This document shows positions 25,530 through 33,369 of a DNA stretch of 64,000 nucleotides, piece by piece. How positions within the stretch are numbered: the first letter of the stretch is position 1; every line of letters begins with the position of its first letter. Made by a program: the position numbers and the translations under genes. The stretch comes from Teichococcus wenyumeiae (lineage in GTDB: Bacteria; Pseudomonadota; Alphaproteobacteria; Acetobacterales; Acetobacteraceae): positions 62,001 through 126,000 of the forward strand of contig NZ_RFLX01000002.1 in assembly GCF_003696345.1 (NCBI RefSeq). The letters run 5' to 3'. The notes under the pieces were generated by a model. That model searched no databases. It saw only the letters and a program-made list of their open reading frames with translations, and was not told the DNA's origin.

Positions 25530-26681
25530 TCAGGTTAACATTTGGCACATTGCCGGCAGCAGGCCGTGCGGTGGCGGCGCCTCCCCGGCGGCCCAGCGCG
25601 GCAGAGCGGCAGCCAGGGCTGCATCGCCGGCTGCGGCGGCCATGGCCAGCCCCAGCACCGCGCCGAACTTGAAGCCATGGCCGGAAAAGCCGCTCATGAC
25701 CCAGGCATGCGGCCCCAGTGGCTCCGCCACGAAGCGCTCGGCATCCTCCACGTCGTAGTAGCAGGCGCGGGCGGCCAGCACCTGGTAGCCGCCGGCCTCC
25801 GCCAGGCGCGGGCGGGCCAGGGCCAGGATGGCCTCGGCCTCGGCGGCGCTGGCCTCGCGCGGGTCCGCTTCGGCATCGCCCTGGCGGCTGAAGCGATGGT
25901 CGCCGATCTTCAGCGGCGTGCCCGCCACCGGGGGCACCGCGTAGAAGCCGCCTTCCTCCGACAGATCCAGCAGCATCGGCGCCCGGGCCCAGAGCGCGCG
26001 GTGCGCCGCCGGTGGCTCCAGGTAGACGACGATCTGGCGGGAGGCCACCACCCGCCCCGCCAGCCCCGGCAGCAGGCGCGGCGCCCAGGGGCCGGCGGCG
26101 ACCACCAGCAGGTCGGCCTGCCGTACCCCGCCGGCCTCCAGTTGCAGGGAGGCCCGGGCGGGGTCCAGCCCCACAGCCCGCCCGCGTTCGAAGGCCACGC
26201 CGCGCGCCTGAAGATGCCGGGCCAGGGCGGCGACGATAGGGCGCGCCAGCAGCACGCCGCCTTCTGGCATGGCCAGGGCGGCGCCGATGCCCGCCGGGTG
26301 CAGCATGGGATAGCGGGCGGGGATGGCGGCGGGGTCGAGGTCCTCGAAGCCATGGCCATCGGTGGCCAGGGCGGCGCGGCTTTCCCCCAGCCAGCCGGCG
26401 GTGCCGCTGGCCAGGGCCAGCACACCGGTGGGGTGGTAGAAGCTCTCGCCCAGTTCGGACCACAGCAGGTCCCAGGCGCGGAAGGCGTCGTCCACCATGC
26501 GCATATAGCCGCGCTGGGCGCCGTAGGCGTGGCGGATCAGCCGGTGGTCGTCCACGCTGGCGCCGCGCGGGTTGGGCACCGCGTCCTGTTCCAGCACCGT
26601 GACAGACCAGCCGGCGCGCGAGAGGCCCCAGGCAGTGCAGAGGCCCATGATCCCGGCCCCGAGGACGAGTGCTTTCGGCAT
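25530..26681 (-). CDS. FAD-dependent oxidoreductase, sarcosine oxidase / N-methyltryptophan oxidase type
   Basis: The 383-residue flavoenzyme has the dinucleotide motif VLGAGIMGLCTAWGLSRAGW and VDDHRLIRHAYG. Near the C-terminus it has ARACYYDVED, where the Cys is placed like the covalent flavin-binding Cys of monomeric sarcosine oxidase and N-methyltryptophan oxidase, and GFSGHGFKFG. It should oxidise a small N-methyl or secondary amine; the substrate is not known. Starts at 26681 and 26693 are both possible. It is the last of three same-strand genes after the epimerase. Confidence 0.85.
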   Translation of the reverse strand: MPKALVLGAGIMGLCTAWGLSRAGWSVTVLEQDAVPNPRGASVDDHRLIRHAYGAQRGYMRMVDDAFRAWDLLWSELGESFYHPTGVLALASGTAGWLGESRAALATDGHGFEDLDPAAIPARYPMLHPAGIGAALAMPEGGVLLARPIVAALARHLQARGVAFERGRAVGLDPARASLQLEAGGVRQADLLVVAAGPWAPRLLPGLAGRVVASRQIVVYLEPPAAHRALWARAPMLLDLSEEGGFYAVPPVAGTPLKIGDHRFSRQGDAEADPREASAAEAEAILALARPRLAEAGGYQVLAARACYYDVEDAERFVAEPLGPHAWVMSGFSGHGFKFGAVLGLAMAAAAGDAALAAALPRWAAGEAPPPHGLLPAMCQMLT

Positions 26682-26720
26682 GGTGCGCAGCATGGACCGC
26701 CGCGCGCCGGCCGAAAAGGC

Positions 26721-27557
26721 TCAGCCCACGCGCAATCGCACGCGGCCTTCCAGCGCCTGCCCGGTGGCCAGCACGCGCATGGCGCCAAAGGCCGCCAGGG
26801 TGGGGCGATTGATCACGTCCGGCACATGGCTCACCGGCTCCAGGCACACCACCGACAGGTGGTCGGGGGCATAGAATTGCAGGTTGTGGGCCCAGTCCCC
26901 TTCCGCCCGCAGCGTCACCGTCAGGTCCGGCCTTTGCAGCACCGCCGTGCCGTCCCAGCCCGCGAAATGCTGGTCGGTGCCCATCCAACCGGTGTCGCCT
27001 GCGGGGATGCCGTCGCTGGGCTCGGCCCGGATCGGCAGGCTGCGCTCGTCCGTGACCATGCGGTGCGTGGCGGCCAGGCGCGGCGCGCTGCCGGGCAGGC
27101 GCAGGAACCAGGGGTGCCAGCCCATGCCCATCGGGCAGGGTTCCGCACCCCGGTGCTCCAGCCGCAGCATCAGGGACAGGCCCTCGGGGTCGAGCGACAC
27201 CTCCAGCCGCGCCGCGTAGTCGAAGGGCGCGTGGCGCAGCCGCTGCGTCAGCACGGCATGGGCGGGGCCGGCTTCCTCCACCGCCCAGGGCGCTTCGCGG
27301 CCCAGGCCGTGCAGCGCGTTGCCGGCGGCCTCCGCGATCGGGAAGTGGTAGACCTCCCCGGCGCAGGGGAAGCGGCCGCCGTCCAGCCGGTTGGTCCAGG
27401 GCAGCATCCAGAAGGCGCCGGCCTTGCCGGTCAGGGGGCTGGCGCCCCCTTCCAGCGGCCGCAGCACCGGGCGGCCCTCATGCTCCAGATGCGCGAAGGC
27501 GGCCCCCTGCTCCGGCAGCAGCGCGGCCCGCCAGGGGCCGGCTTGCAGGTCCAGCAT
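26721..27557 (-). CDS. Aldose 1-epimerase family protein
   Basis: The 278-residue protein has the galactose-mutarotase fold signatures MLPWTNRLDGGRFPCAGEVY, GNALHGLGREAPW with the conserved His, CPMGMGWHPWFLRLPG with the catalytic-type His, and VCLEPVSHVPDVINRP with the conserved Glu. It should interconvert anomers of a sugar or sugar acid. Its ATG overlaps the last base of the uronate dehydrogenase stop codon, so the two are tightly co-translated and probably act on the same sugar acid. Confidence 0.88.
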   Translation of the reverse strand: MLDLQAGPWRAALLPEQGAAFAHLEHEGRPVLRPLEGGASPLTGKAGAFWMLPWTNRLDGGRFPCAGEVYHFPIAEAAGNALHGLGREAPWAVEEAGPAHAVLTQRLRHAPFDYAARLEVSLDPEGLSLMLRLEHRGAEPCPMGMGWHPWFLRLPGSAPRLAATHRMVTDERSLPIRAEPSDGIPAGDTGWMGTDQHFAGWDGTAVLQRPDLTVTLRAEGDWAHNLQFYAPDHLSVVCLEPVSHVPDVINRPTLAAFGAMRVLATGQALEGRVRLRVG

Positions 27558-28402
27558 CAATCCTCCAGCGTGAAGGCATCGCGCGGGCTGAAGCCGTCGC
27601 GGCTGTAGCCGACGGCGGTATAGCCGCCGCCCTGGTAGCGCTCGGTCACCGGGTTGCCGGAGGTGATCTGGCCCACCTTGGCCGCGAAGGCATCGGCGCT
27701 GTCCTGGGGCTGCCAGCCGATGCGGTCGCGGTGGTCGCCGCCCCAGTAGGACGCCGCGTTGTTGCTGGCGCCCCAGACCACGGCATGCCCGACCTTGGGC
27801 GCCTCCACGAAGGCGATGCAGAGCCGCGCGAGGTCGGCATAGGACAGCCAGGTGGCCAGCATCCGCGCATCCACCGGCTCGGGGAAGGAGGAGCCGATGC
27901 GGACATTGAGGTTCTCCACCCCGTGCTTGTCCCAGTAGAGGCGGCCCATCAGCTCCCCATAGGCCTTCGAGAGGCCGTAGAAGCTGTCCGGGCGGAACTC
28001 GCAATCGGCTTCCAGCTTCGCCTGGTTGCCCTGCGGACGCTCATGGAAGCCGATGGAATGGTTGGAGGAAGCGAAGAGCACCCGTGCGCCTTCCCGCCGC
28101 GCCGCCTCGTAGATGTGGTAGAGGCCGCGCAGATTGGGGCCTAGCACCACCTCGAAGGGCTGGTCGGTGGAAGCGCCGCCGAAATGCAGGATGGCCTGGC
28201 AGCCCTCCGCCAGCTGCAGGATCGTGACGCCGTCGTTCAGGTCGGCCTTGGTGAAGCTCGCGCCCTCCGGCACCTGGTCCGGGAAGGGGGTGAGGTCGGT
28301 CAGGCGCAGCGTATAGCCCTGCGCCGCCAGCTCCCGCGCCAGCATCCGGCCCAGGTTGCCGGAAGCGCCGGTGAGCAGGACGGGCTTGGATTTCTTGGAC
28401 AT
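27557..28402 (-). CDS. udh: NAD-dependent uronate dehydrogenase-like epimerase/dehydratase
   Basis: The 281-residue extended-SDR protein starts MSKKSKPVLLTGASGNLGRM, with NAD motif GASGNLG and catalytic YGLSKAYGE (YxxxK). It also has SSNHSIGFHERPQ, a stretch seen in bacterial uronate dehydrogenases that oxidise glucuronate or galacturonate to aldarolactones. The overlap with an aldose-epimerase gene supports work on cyclic uronic acids. It is divergent from the amidase gene, with 216 bp between starts. The assignment to Udh is by motif only. Confidence 0.8.
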   Translation of the reverse strand: MSKKSKPVLLTGASGNLGRMLARELAAQGYTLRLTDLTPFPDQVPEGASFTKADLNDGVTILQLAEGCQAILHFGGASTDQPFEVVLGPNLRGLYHIYEAARREGARVLFASSNHSIGFHERPQGNQAKLEADCEFRPDSFYGLSKAYGELMGRLYWDKHGVENLNVRIGSSFPEPVDARMLATWLSYADLARLCIAFVEAPKVGHAVVWGASNNAASYWGGDHRDRIGWQPQDSADAFAAKVGQITSGNPVTERYQGGGYTAVGYSRDGFSPRDAFTLED

Positions 28403-28618
28403 CGAACTCGGAATCCTTGGTGCTGATGGGACAGGCGCGGCGGGGCGGCAGTGGCCGCCGGCGCATGGCACAGGCCGGACTCGCCCCGATGGCCTTCCCT
28501 GCCCCGCAGCTTGCCCATGGCACGGGCGACGAACAAGACCGGGGCCGCATGGGGTTGCGATAGCGCGGCACCCGCCGCAGCATCGCCGCCCCGCCCGATT
28601 CCGAGGACCGCCGCCGCC
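28403..28618. promoter_or_regulatory. Divergent intergenic region, udh-like / amidase
   Basis: This is 216 bp between the divergent starts. AAGGA 13 bases upstream of the udh-like ATG is its probable ribosome-binding site. No operator was recognised. Confidence 0.35.
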
Positions 28619-29977
28619 ATGCCTGATGCCACCCCCTCCCTCGCCGCCGCCGCCGCCGACCTCGCCGCCGGGCGCACCACCGCGCAGGCGCTGACCGAGG
28701 CCGCGCTGGCACGCATCGCCGACCCGGCCGGCGAGGGTTCCCGTGCCTTCGTGGCGGTGCAGGCGGAGCAGGCACTGGCCAGCGCCCGCGCCGTGGACGC
28801 GCTGCGCGCCGCCGGCCGGGCGCCAAGCCCCTGGGCGGGCATCCCGATCTCGGTCAAGGACCTCTTCGACCAGGAAGGCGTGCCGACGCTGGCCGGCTCC
28901 ATCGCGCTGCGCGGCGCGCCGCCGGCCAAGGCCACCGCGCCGGTGGTGGCACGGCTGCAGCGCGCCGGCTTCGTGGTGCTCGGGCGCACCAACATGGTGG
29001 AATTCGCCTTCAGCGGCCTGGGCGTGAACCCGCATTACGGCACCCCGCTCTCCCCCTACGACCGCGCCACGGGGCGGCTGCCGGGCGGCTCCTCCTCCGG
29101 CGCCGCGGTGGCGGTGGCCGACGGGATGGGCTTCGCCGGACTGGGCTCGGATACCGGCGGTTCCTGCCGGGTGCCGGCGGCGCTCTGCGGCATCGTCGGC
29201 TACAAGCCCACCGCAAAGCGGGTGCCGCTGGATGGGGTGCTACCGCTGTCCTTCAGCCTCGACAGCATCGGGCCCCTGGCGAATACGGTGGGCTGCTGCG
29301 CCGCGCTGCATACGCTGATGGCCGGCGCCGAGAGCGCCACCCCGCCCGCGCCGCGCCCCGTGGCCGGGCTGCGCTTCGGCATTCCGGACAAGACCTTCCT
29401 GTTCGACGGCGTGGAGCCCGCCGTGATCGCGGCCTTCGAGCGCGCGGTGGCGAAGCTGCAGGCCGCCGGCGCGCATATCGAGCATTTCGCCCTGCCGGAG
29501 CTGGCGGATATCCCGGTCGCCAATGCCACCGGCGGCTTCGCGGCGGCGGAGTCCTACGCCTGGCACCGCCCGCTGCTGGAAAAGGCCGCCGCGCAATACG
29601 ACCCGCGCATCCTGGCCCGCATCCGCAAGGGCGCGGCGATGAGCGCGGCGGATTATATTGCCCTGCAGGCGGAACGCGCCCGCATCATCGCCGCCGCCGC
29701 CCAGCGCACCGCGCCTTACGACGCCGTGCTCTGCCCCACCACCGCCCTGACGCCGCCCGCCGTATCGGCCGTGGAGGATGAGGCGGAATACAACCGCATC
29801 AACCTGCTGCTGCTGCGCAACACCGCCGCCTTCAACTTCCTGGACCGCTGCTCCATCAGCCTGCCCTGCCACGCGCCCGGCGAGGCGCCCGTGGGCCTGA
29901 TGCTGACCGGCGCCCACGACGGCGATGCCGCGCTCTTCGCCACCGCCAGCGCGGTGGAAGCCGCCCTGGCCGCCTGA
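28619..29977 (+). CDS. Amidase (amidase-signature family)
   Basis: The 452-residue enzyme has the Ser-cisSer-Lys triad: Lys80 in GIPISVKDLFD, cis-Ser158 in RLPGGSSSGAAVAVADGM and nucleophile Ser182 in GSDTGGSCRVPAALCGIVGY. The C-terminal region CPTTALTPPAVSAVED and ISLPCHAPGEAPVGLML are also typical. It hydrolyses an amide; GatA is excluded because no gatB or gatC is near and the sequence is the stand-alone type. The start gives the usual short N-terminus. Confidence 0.9.
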   Translation: MPDATPSLAAAAADLAAGRTTAQALTEAALARIADPAGEGSRAFVAVQAEQALASARAVDALRAAGRAPSPWAGIPISVKDLFDQEGVPTLAGSIALRGAPPAKATAPVVARLQRAGFVVLGRTNMVEFAFSGLGVNPHYGTPLSPYDRATGRLPGGSSSGAAVAVADGMGFAGLGSDTGGSCRVPAALCGIVGYKPTAKRVPLDGVLPLSFSLDSIGPLANTVGCCAALHTLMAGAESATPPAPRPVAGLRFGIPDKTFLFDGVEPAVIAAFERAVAKLQAAGAHIEHFALPELADIPVANATGGFAAAESYAWHRPLLEKAAAQYDPRILARIRKGAAMSAADYIALQAERARIIAAAAQRTAPYDAVLCPTTALTPPAVSAVEDEAEYNRINLLLLRNTAAFNFLDRCSISLPCHAPGEAPVGLMLTGAHDGDAALFATASAVEAALAA

Positions 29978-30046
29978 ACCGCGCAGGCTTCTGCGCCGGG
30001 GGGCTTCCCCCCGGCGGCACAACCCGCTAAAGGGAGGTCCTGGCGA

Positions 30047-30123
30047 GGACCCGTAGCTCAGCTGGATAGAGCGTTGCCCTCCGAAGGCAAAGGCCGATGG
30101 TTCGAATCCATTCGGGTCCGCCA
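30047..30123 (+). tRNA. tRNA-Arg (anticodon CCG)
   Basis: A full cloverleaf of 77 bases is visible: acceptor GGACCCG/CGGGTCC, D-stem GCTC/GAGC, and anticodon stem TTGCC/GGCAA with loop CTCCGAA, giving CCG at 30081-30083. The T-arm GATGG-TTCGAAT-CCATT includes one G-T pair. Discriminator G and encoded CCA follow. It reads CGG codons, common in a GC-rich genome. Confidence 0.97.
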
Positions 30124-30275
30124 CTTCCCCCAGGCTTTCAGTGCTTCCCTGCCAGCCGGCGCCACCCGCCGGCCAGACGTGCGGCGTGGCCGGCGGCTGC
30201 CATGCGGAGATGGGCATCGCGAGCCCGGCCGTCCTGCGCCAGAATGTCCGGCGCGCCCGATGTAAGGAGAAGCTG

Positions 30276-30509
30276 ATGCCGGGAAGGCTCTGGTCCCTTG
30301 GCGTCTTTCTGGTCGCGCTCGGCATCGCCGCCTATGCCGTGGGCTGGGATGCGTTGCTGTGGGTGCCCCGGGTGGTGCTCGACTCCCTGATCTGGGTTCC
30401 GTCGGCCATTCTTGACGCGGTCAGCACCTCACCCGCCACTTTCGGCGTTATTACGCTGGGCGTGGTTCTGATGGTCTTCGCGCGCATGAAGGGGCGGCGG
30501 CGGGACTGA
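30276..30509 (+). CDS. Small membrane protein, hypothetical
   Basis: The 77-residue protein has two hydrophobic segments, LWSLGVFLVALGIAAYAVG near the N-terminus and TFGVITLGVVLMVFARM near the C-terminus. They are linked by an amphipathic part (WVPRVVLDSLIWVPSAILDA). It ends KGRRRD, putting the C-terminus probably in the cytoplasm. I do not recognise a family. AAGGAG stands seven bases before the ATG. It lies 152 bp after tRNA-Arg. Confidence 0.65.
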   Translation: MPGRLWSLGVFLVALGIAAYAVGWDALLWVPRVVLDSLIWVPSAILDAVSTSPATFGVITLGVVLMVFARMKGRRRD

Positions 30510-30640
30510 GGCGCCGTTCCGGCCGGCAGGGCGGCGGGACCATCAGCGACAGGCGCAGCGTGCTTTCCTGCCTGGCCACTCCGGCCGGCAGGCTGAACCG
30601 GCCCCGCCCCATGGCGGGACCTCATCGCAGGAATACATCA

Positions 30641-30832
30641 GTGATACAGAACAAGGCGAAGGCCGAAAGCGCCAGCCCGACAGACAGCGCCGAGCTTGAG
30701 GCGGAAGTGGCCTACATGGCCAAGCGGCACCGTGTCTCGCCCGCCATTATCCGGGAAATCATCCGCCGCGCTGGCTCCAGCGAAAGAGGCGCGGTGGAGC
30801 GGGAGCTGCAGAAAGGAAAGGCGCGGCGCTAA
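30641..30832 (+). CDS. Small DUF3606-like protein
   Basis: The 63-residue protein starts at a GTG with AGGAA eight bases upstream. The core is ELEAEVAYMAKRHRVSPAII followed by REIIRRAGSS, close to the short DUF3606 pattern (a helix-turn-helix-like small protein of unknown function). It ends with Lys/Arg. Its TAA stop lies in the loop of a perfect hairpin (30822-30840). It is convergent with the DUF6481 gene. Confidence 0.65.
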   Translation: MIQNKAKAESASPTDSAELEAEVAYMAKRHRVSPAIIREIIRRAGSSERGAVERELQKGKARR

Positions 30833-30871
30833 GCGCCGCGGTTCCGCCAGCCGTCACCAAGGTGCGGCTGG
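30822..30871. terminator. Two hairpins between convergent genes
   Basis: The first stem is CGCGGCG/CGCCGCG (30822-30828, 30834-30840) with the stop codon TAA in the loop. The second is CCAGCCG/CGGCTGG (30847-30853, 30865-30871) with an inner CACC/GGTG. A third palindrome, CAGCGC-TTA-GCGCTG at 30886-30900, surrounds the opposite gene's stop. None has a long U-tract. Confidence 0.5.
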
Positions 30872-30891
30872 CCGAACGGCTCCGGCAGCGC

Positions 30892-31260
30892 TTAGCGCTG
30901 GCGGGCCTTGCGGGCGGCGTAGCGGGCGTCGCGCGCGGCCTTCTGAAGGGCCGGCAGGGCGGCGGCACGCTGGGCGGCGGCCTCGGCCTCGGCGGCCTCC
31001 TGGGCGGCCTGGATCTTGCGCTGCTCGGCCTCGGCGGCCTTTTCGGCCTTCAGGCGGGCGGCTTCGGCGTCACGCGCCATCTTGCGGGCGGCATTGCGCG
31101 CGTCGCGGGCTTCCGCGACGGCCTTGCGGGCAGCCTGCTGCTCCAGCATCGCAGGGTCATTGGGTGACGGACGTGCGCGGAAACGTTCCAGCATGTCCTC
31201 CTTCGCCTTGGCAGCCGTAGCCAGCCGGTCGTTGAAGCCATCGCTTTTATGAGGGATCAT
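30892..31260 (-). CDS. DUF6481 family coiled-coil protein
   Basis: The 122-residue protein starts MIPHKSDGFNDRLATAAKAK and is almost entirely a charged Ala/Arg/Lys/Glu-rich helix (AARKMARDAEAARLKAEKAA and similar). It is predicted as a long coiled coil without signal peptide or membrane segment. The start KSDGFNDRL and the helical remainder fit the alphaproteobacterial DUF6481 family. Function is unknown. A start nine bases earlier is possible. Confidence 0.75.
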   Translation of the reverse strand: MIPHKSDGFNDRLATAAKAKEDMLERFRARPSPNDPAMLEQQAARKAVAEARDARNAARKMARDAEAARLKAEKAAEAEQRKIQAAQEAAEAEAAAQRAAALPALQKAARDARYAARKARQR

Positions 31261-31397
31261 GCGGCCCACCCTACTCGGAATGCGCTCCGGGGCCTAGCAA
31301 ACTCTCAAATTGTTCAGGATGTCAGTGTGACCGGACCAGCCAGCATCATCACGATGGACCATCGCAAGGCCGGCCCGGGGTTCCGGGGCCGCCGCTC

Positions 31398-31730
31398 GTG
31401 AGCCGCCGCCAACCGCAGAAATCCGGCAAGGGCGGCACCCGCCGCGCGGCGCAGCTGGAAGCCGAGAACGCGCAGCTTCGCCGTGAGCTGGCCGAAGCCC
31501 GCGCGGCGCTGCGCCAGGTCGAGCAGAGCGGCGCCGATGCTTTCCTGGCCCGCCGGCTGGCGGAGCTGGAGGAAGGGCGCCAGGTCGCGCGCGGCCAGGC
31601 GGTGGAGGCCACCGTCGCGCGCTCCAAGGCCGAGGCGAAGCTGACGGCACTGCAGGATGCCATCGGCAAGGCGCCGGGCCTGTCCGGCTGGCTGCTGCGG
31701 CGTGCGCGGCAGAAGCTGCAAGACGTCTGA
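31398..31730 (+). CDS. Hypothetical coiled-coil protein
   Basis: The 110-residue protein starts at a GTG. After a basic N-terminus (MSRRQPQKSGKGGTRRA) comes a coiled coil with heptads, AQLEAENAQLRRELAEARAA and later FLARRLAELEEGRQ. A short C-terminal helix (PGLSGWLLRRARQKLQDV) follows. It resembles zipper proteins in form only; I assign no family. It is divergent from the DUF6481 gene, and a GC-rich hairpin follows the stop. Confidence 0.55.
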   Translation: MSRRQPQKSGKGGTRRAAQLEAENAQLRRELAEARAALRQVEQSGADAFLARRLAELEEGRQVARGQAVEATVARSKAEAKLTALQDAIGKAPGLSGWLLRRARQKLQDV

Positions 31731-31738
31731 GAAGACCG

Positions 31739-31761
31739 GGCGGGGTCCTGGAGATCCCGCC
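31739..31761. terminator. Hairpin after coiled-coil gene
   Basis: A nine-pair stem, GGCGGGGTC (31739-31747) with GATCCCGCC (31753-31761), has one G-T pair and loop CTGGA. It starts eight bases after the stop, with no U-tract. Confidence 0.5.
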
Positions 31762-31812
31762 TGCCCCTGAGCGCCGCGCCCGGATCAGCAGTTAGCCAGG
31801 GAGCCTGGTGTT

Positions 31813-32532
31813 TCAGTCGCCGAAGCGCAGCTCCAGCCCCCGCGCCTGCCATCCCGCCTGGATGGCCGCGCGGTCGATGGTGCCGGAAGGGTCCGCCTTG
31901 CGCGGCCCCGTGGCCAGGGACGGCGCGCGTTCGCGCTGCCACAGGCCCATCAGCCGGCGCAGTTCCGCCAGCGGATCGGCATGGTCGTCCACCCGCAGGT
32001 CGAGGTCGGGGAAATCTTCCGTGGTAACCAGCTTCATGGCGGCGGATTGCCGGCCGCGGCGGTCGCCGCCGGCGGCCTGACCGGCTTCCATCGCCAGCAT
32101 CATGCGCTCCGGCAGCGGCAGGCTGGCGGGTGCAACAAGGCTGGCCAGGGTCTGCGTGACCACCTCTGGCCCCGCCAGCATGTTCCCCGCGACGCTGAAG
32201 CCCGGCGCGGCCTGTGAACCGGCCCAGATGACGCAGCTCTGCCCGGTCCAGGCGGCGCTGCGCCCGTGGCGGTCGATCGCATGGATTTGCCGGTAGGCAC
32301 TGTTGGCATCCCCGGCCAGGGCGGATTCGATGGCGGCATCCGGCGGCAGGCCGCGCTCCATGGCATCCAGCACCGCAGGGCCGAGGTAGCGGTTGGTGAA
32401 GGACTGGGTGGATACCGCCCCCACCCCCGCCCGCAGGTAAGGGCAGGAGGCCCCCACGGCGAAGGCGCAGGTGGCCACCGTCACGCCGAAGGCACCCGTG
32501 GCAGGGTCATGGGCCAGGATCGACCAGGTCAT
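31813..32532 (-). CDS. DUF1028 family protein (Ntn-hydrolase-like)
   Basis: The 239-residue protein shows the DUF1028 pattern: MTWSILAHDPATGAFGVTVA, CPYLRAGVGAVSTQSFTNRY, QIHAIDRHGRSAAWTG, then GFSVAGNMLAGPEVV and a C-terminal DLRVDDHADPLAELRRLM. The family is thought to have an Ntn-hydrolase fold; some members occur next to peptide or amino-acid catabolic genes. The reaction is not established. The ATG follows AAGGAT. It is divergent from a small exported-protein gene, 232 bp apart. Confidence 0.88.
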   Translation of the reverse strand: MTWSILAHDPATGAFGVTVATCAFAVGASCPYLRAGVGAVSTQSFTNRYLGPAVLDAMERGLPPDAAIESALAGDANSAYRQIHAIDRHGRSAAWTGQSCVIWAGSQAAPGFSVAGNMLAGPEVVTQTLASLVAPASLPLPERMMLAMEAGQAAGGDRRGRQSAAMKLVTTEDFPDLDLRVDDHADPLAELRRLMGLWQRERAPSLATGPRKADPSGTIDRAAIQAGWQARGLELRFGD

Positions 32533-32764
32533 CGCGCCATCCTTTCGCTTGCTGGGGCGATGCTCCGTGCGATCCGCTCCTCATGCAAGGAGGCGCCTGA
32601 GAGCGAGCGGCGCCAAACTGTATCGTAAGCGATTTTATCGCCCACTCTGTTTCCGCGTGGCAGGCATACCGAATGAATAGTCGCGCGCGATGCAATCGCG
32701 GCGTATCTACTCCTCAACAGCCCGGCACCTCCGGGTCAACCGGCCAAAGCCAAGGATCACCACC

Positions 32765-33079
32765 ATGTACGCTCTCCGCACCCTGCTCGCCGCCACCGCC
32801 CTCCTCGGTGCCGCCTCCGCCGCCGCTTCCGCCGCGCCGCTGGCCGTCATCAACCAGGGTGAGAGCTTCGCCGTCGAATACGCCGCCGGCTATGCCGGCA
32901 ACATCGTCGGCGGTGGCTTTGTCCGCCTCGAAGGCAACAACCGCAGCCTGCGCATCATCCACGAGGATCCCAGCTTCGCCCGCCGGGCCGTCGGCATCCC
33001 CGTCTTCACCGGCGGCTCCGAGGGCGATGTCGCCTACCTTCCCGTCGGCAGCGCCAACAGTTCCCTCGCCGCCCGCTGA
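32765..33079 (+). CDS. Small exported hypothetical protein
   Basis: The 104-residue protein has a clear Sec signal peptide (MYALRTLLAATALLGAASAA, cleavage likely after ASA). The mature part is a short beta-rich stretch (APLAVINQGESFAVEYAAGY, GGGFVRLEGNNRSLRIIHED) without cysteines. I do not recognise a family. AAGGAT precedes the ATG. Two GC-rich hairpins follow. Confidence 0.65.
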   Translation: MYALRTLLAATALLGAASAAASAAPLAVINQGESFAVEYAAGYAGNIVGGGFVRLEGNNRSLRIIHEDPSFARRAVGIPVFTGGSEGDVAYLPVGSANSSLAAR

Positions 33080-33123
33080 CTGACGCGCTGCCCGGGGCTT
33101 CCGGGCGCCGCCGCTTCCTGCAC

Positions 33124-33175
33124 CGCGCCGGGCTTCAGCCACTGAAGCCCGGCGCGCGCGCGTTTCCGCGCGCGC
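33124..33175. terminator. Two overlapping GC-rich hairpins
   Basis: Hairpin 1 is a perfect 15-bp stem (33124-33138 with 33142-33156, arm CGCGCCGGGCTTCAG, loop CCA). Hairpin 2 is (GC)n: GCGCGCGCG (33154-33162) with CGCGCGCGC (33167-33175), loop TTTC. They share 33154-33156, so both cannot be fully formed at once. They lie about 45 bp after the small exported-protein gene and upstream of the TRAP operon. Confidence 0.55.
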
Positions 33176-33369
33176 GTCGCACGCCGCCATAGGCAGGCGG
33201 CGGAAATCATCTATCCTCCCGAATCGCGCGCCGCGCAGGCCGCCCTGTCGGAATGGCACCGGCCCTGTCCCTGGCCACCGGATGCGCCGCCGCCCGCCAT
33301 GGTGGATCTGCCACGGGCCCCGCGCATCGCGACGGCCAGAAGAACACGCTGACGGGGAGAGACCACGCC

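Noticed and set aside
32533-32764. Possible glycine-riboswitch-like leader upstream of the DUF1028 gene
   Set aside because: Purine-rich pieces resemble fragments of that motif but the core pairings and conserved loops are not present.
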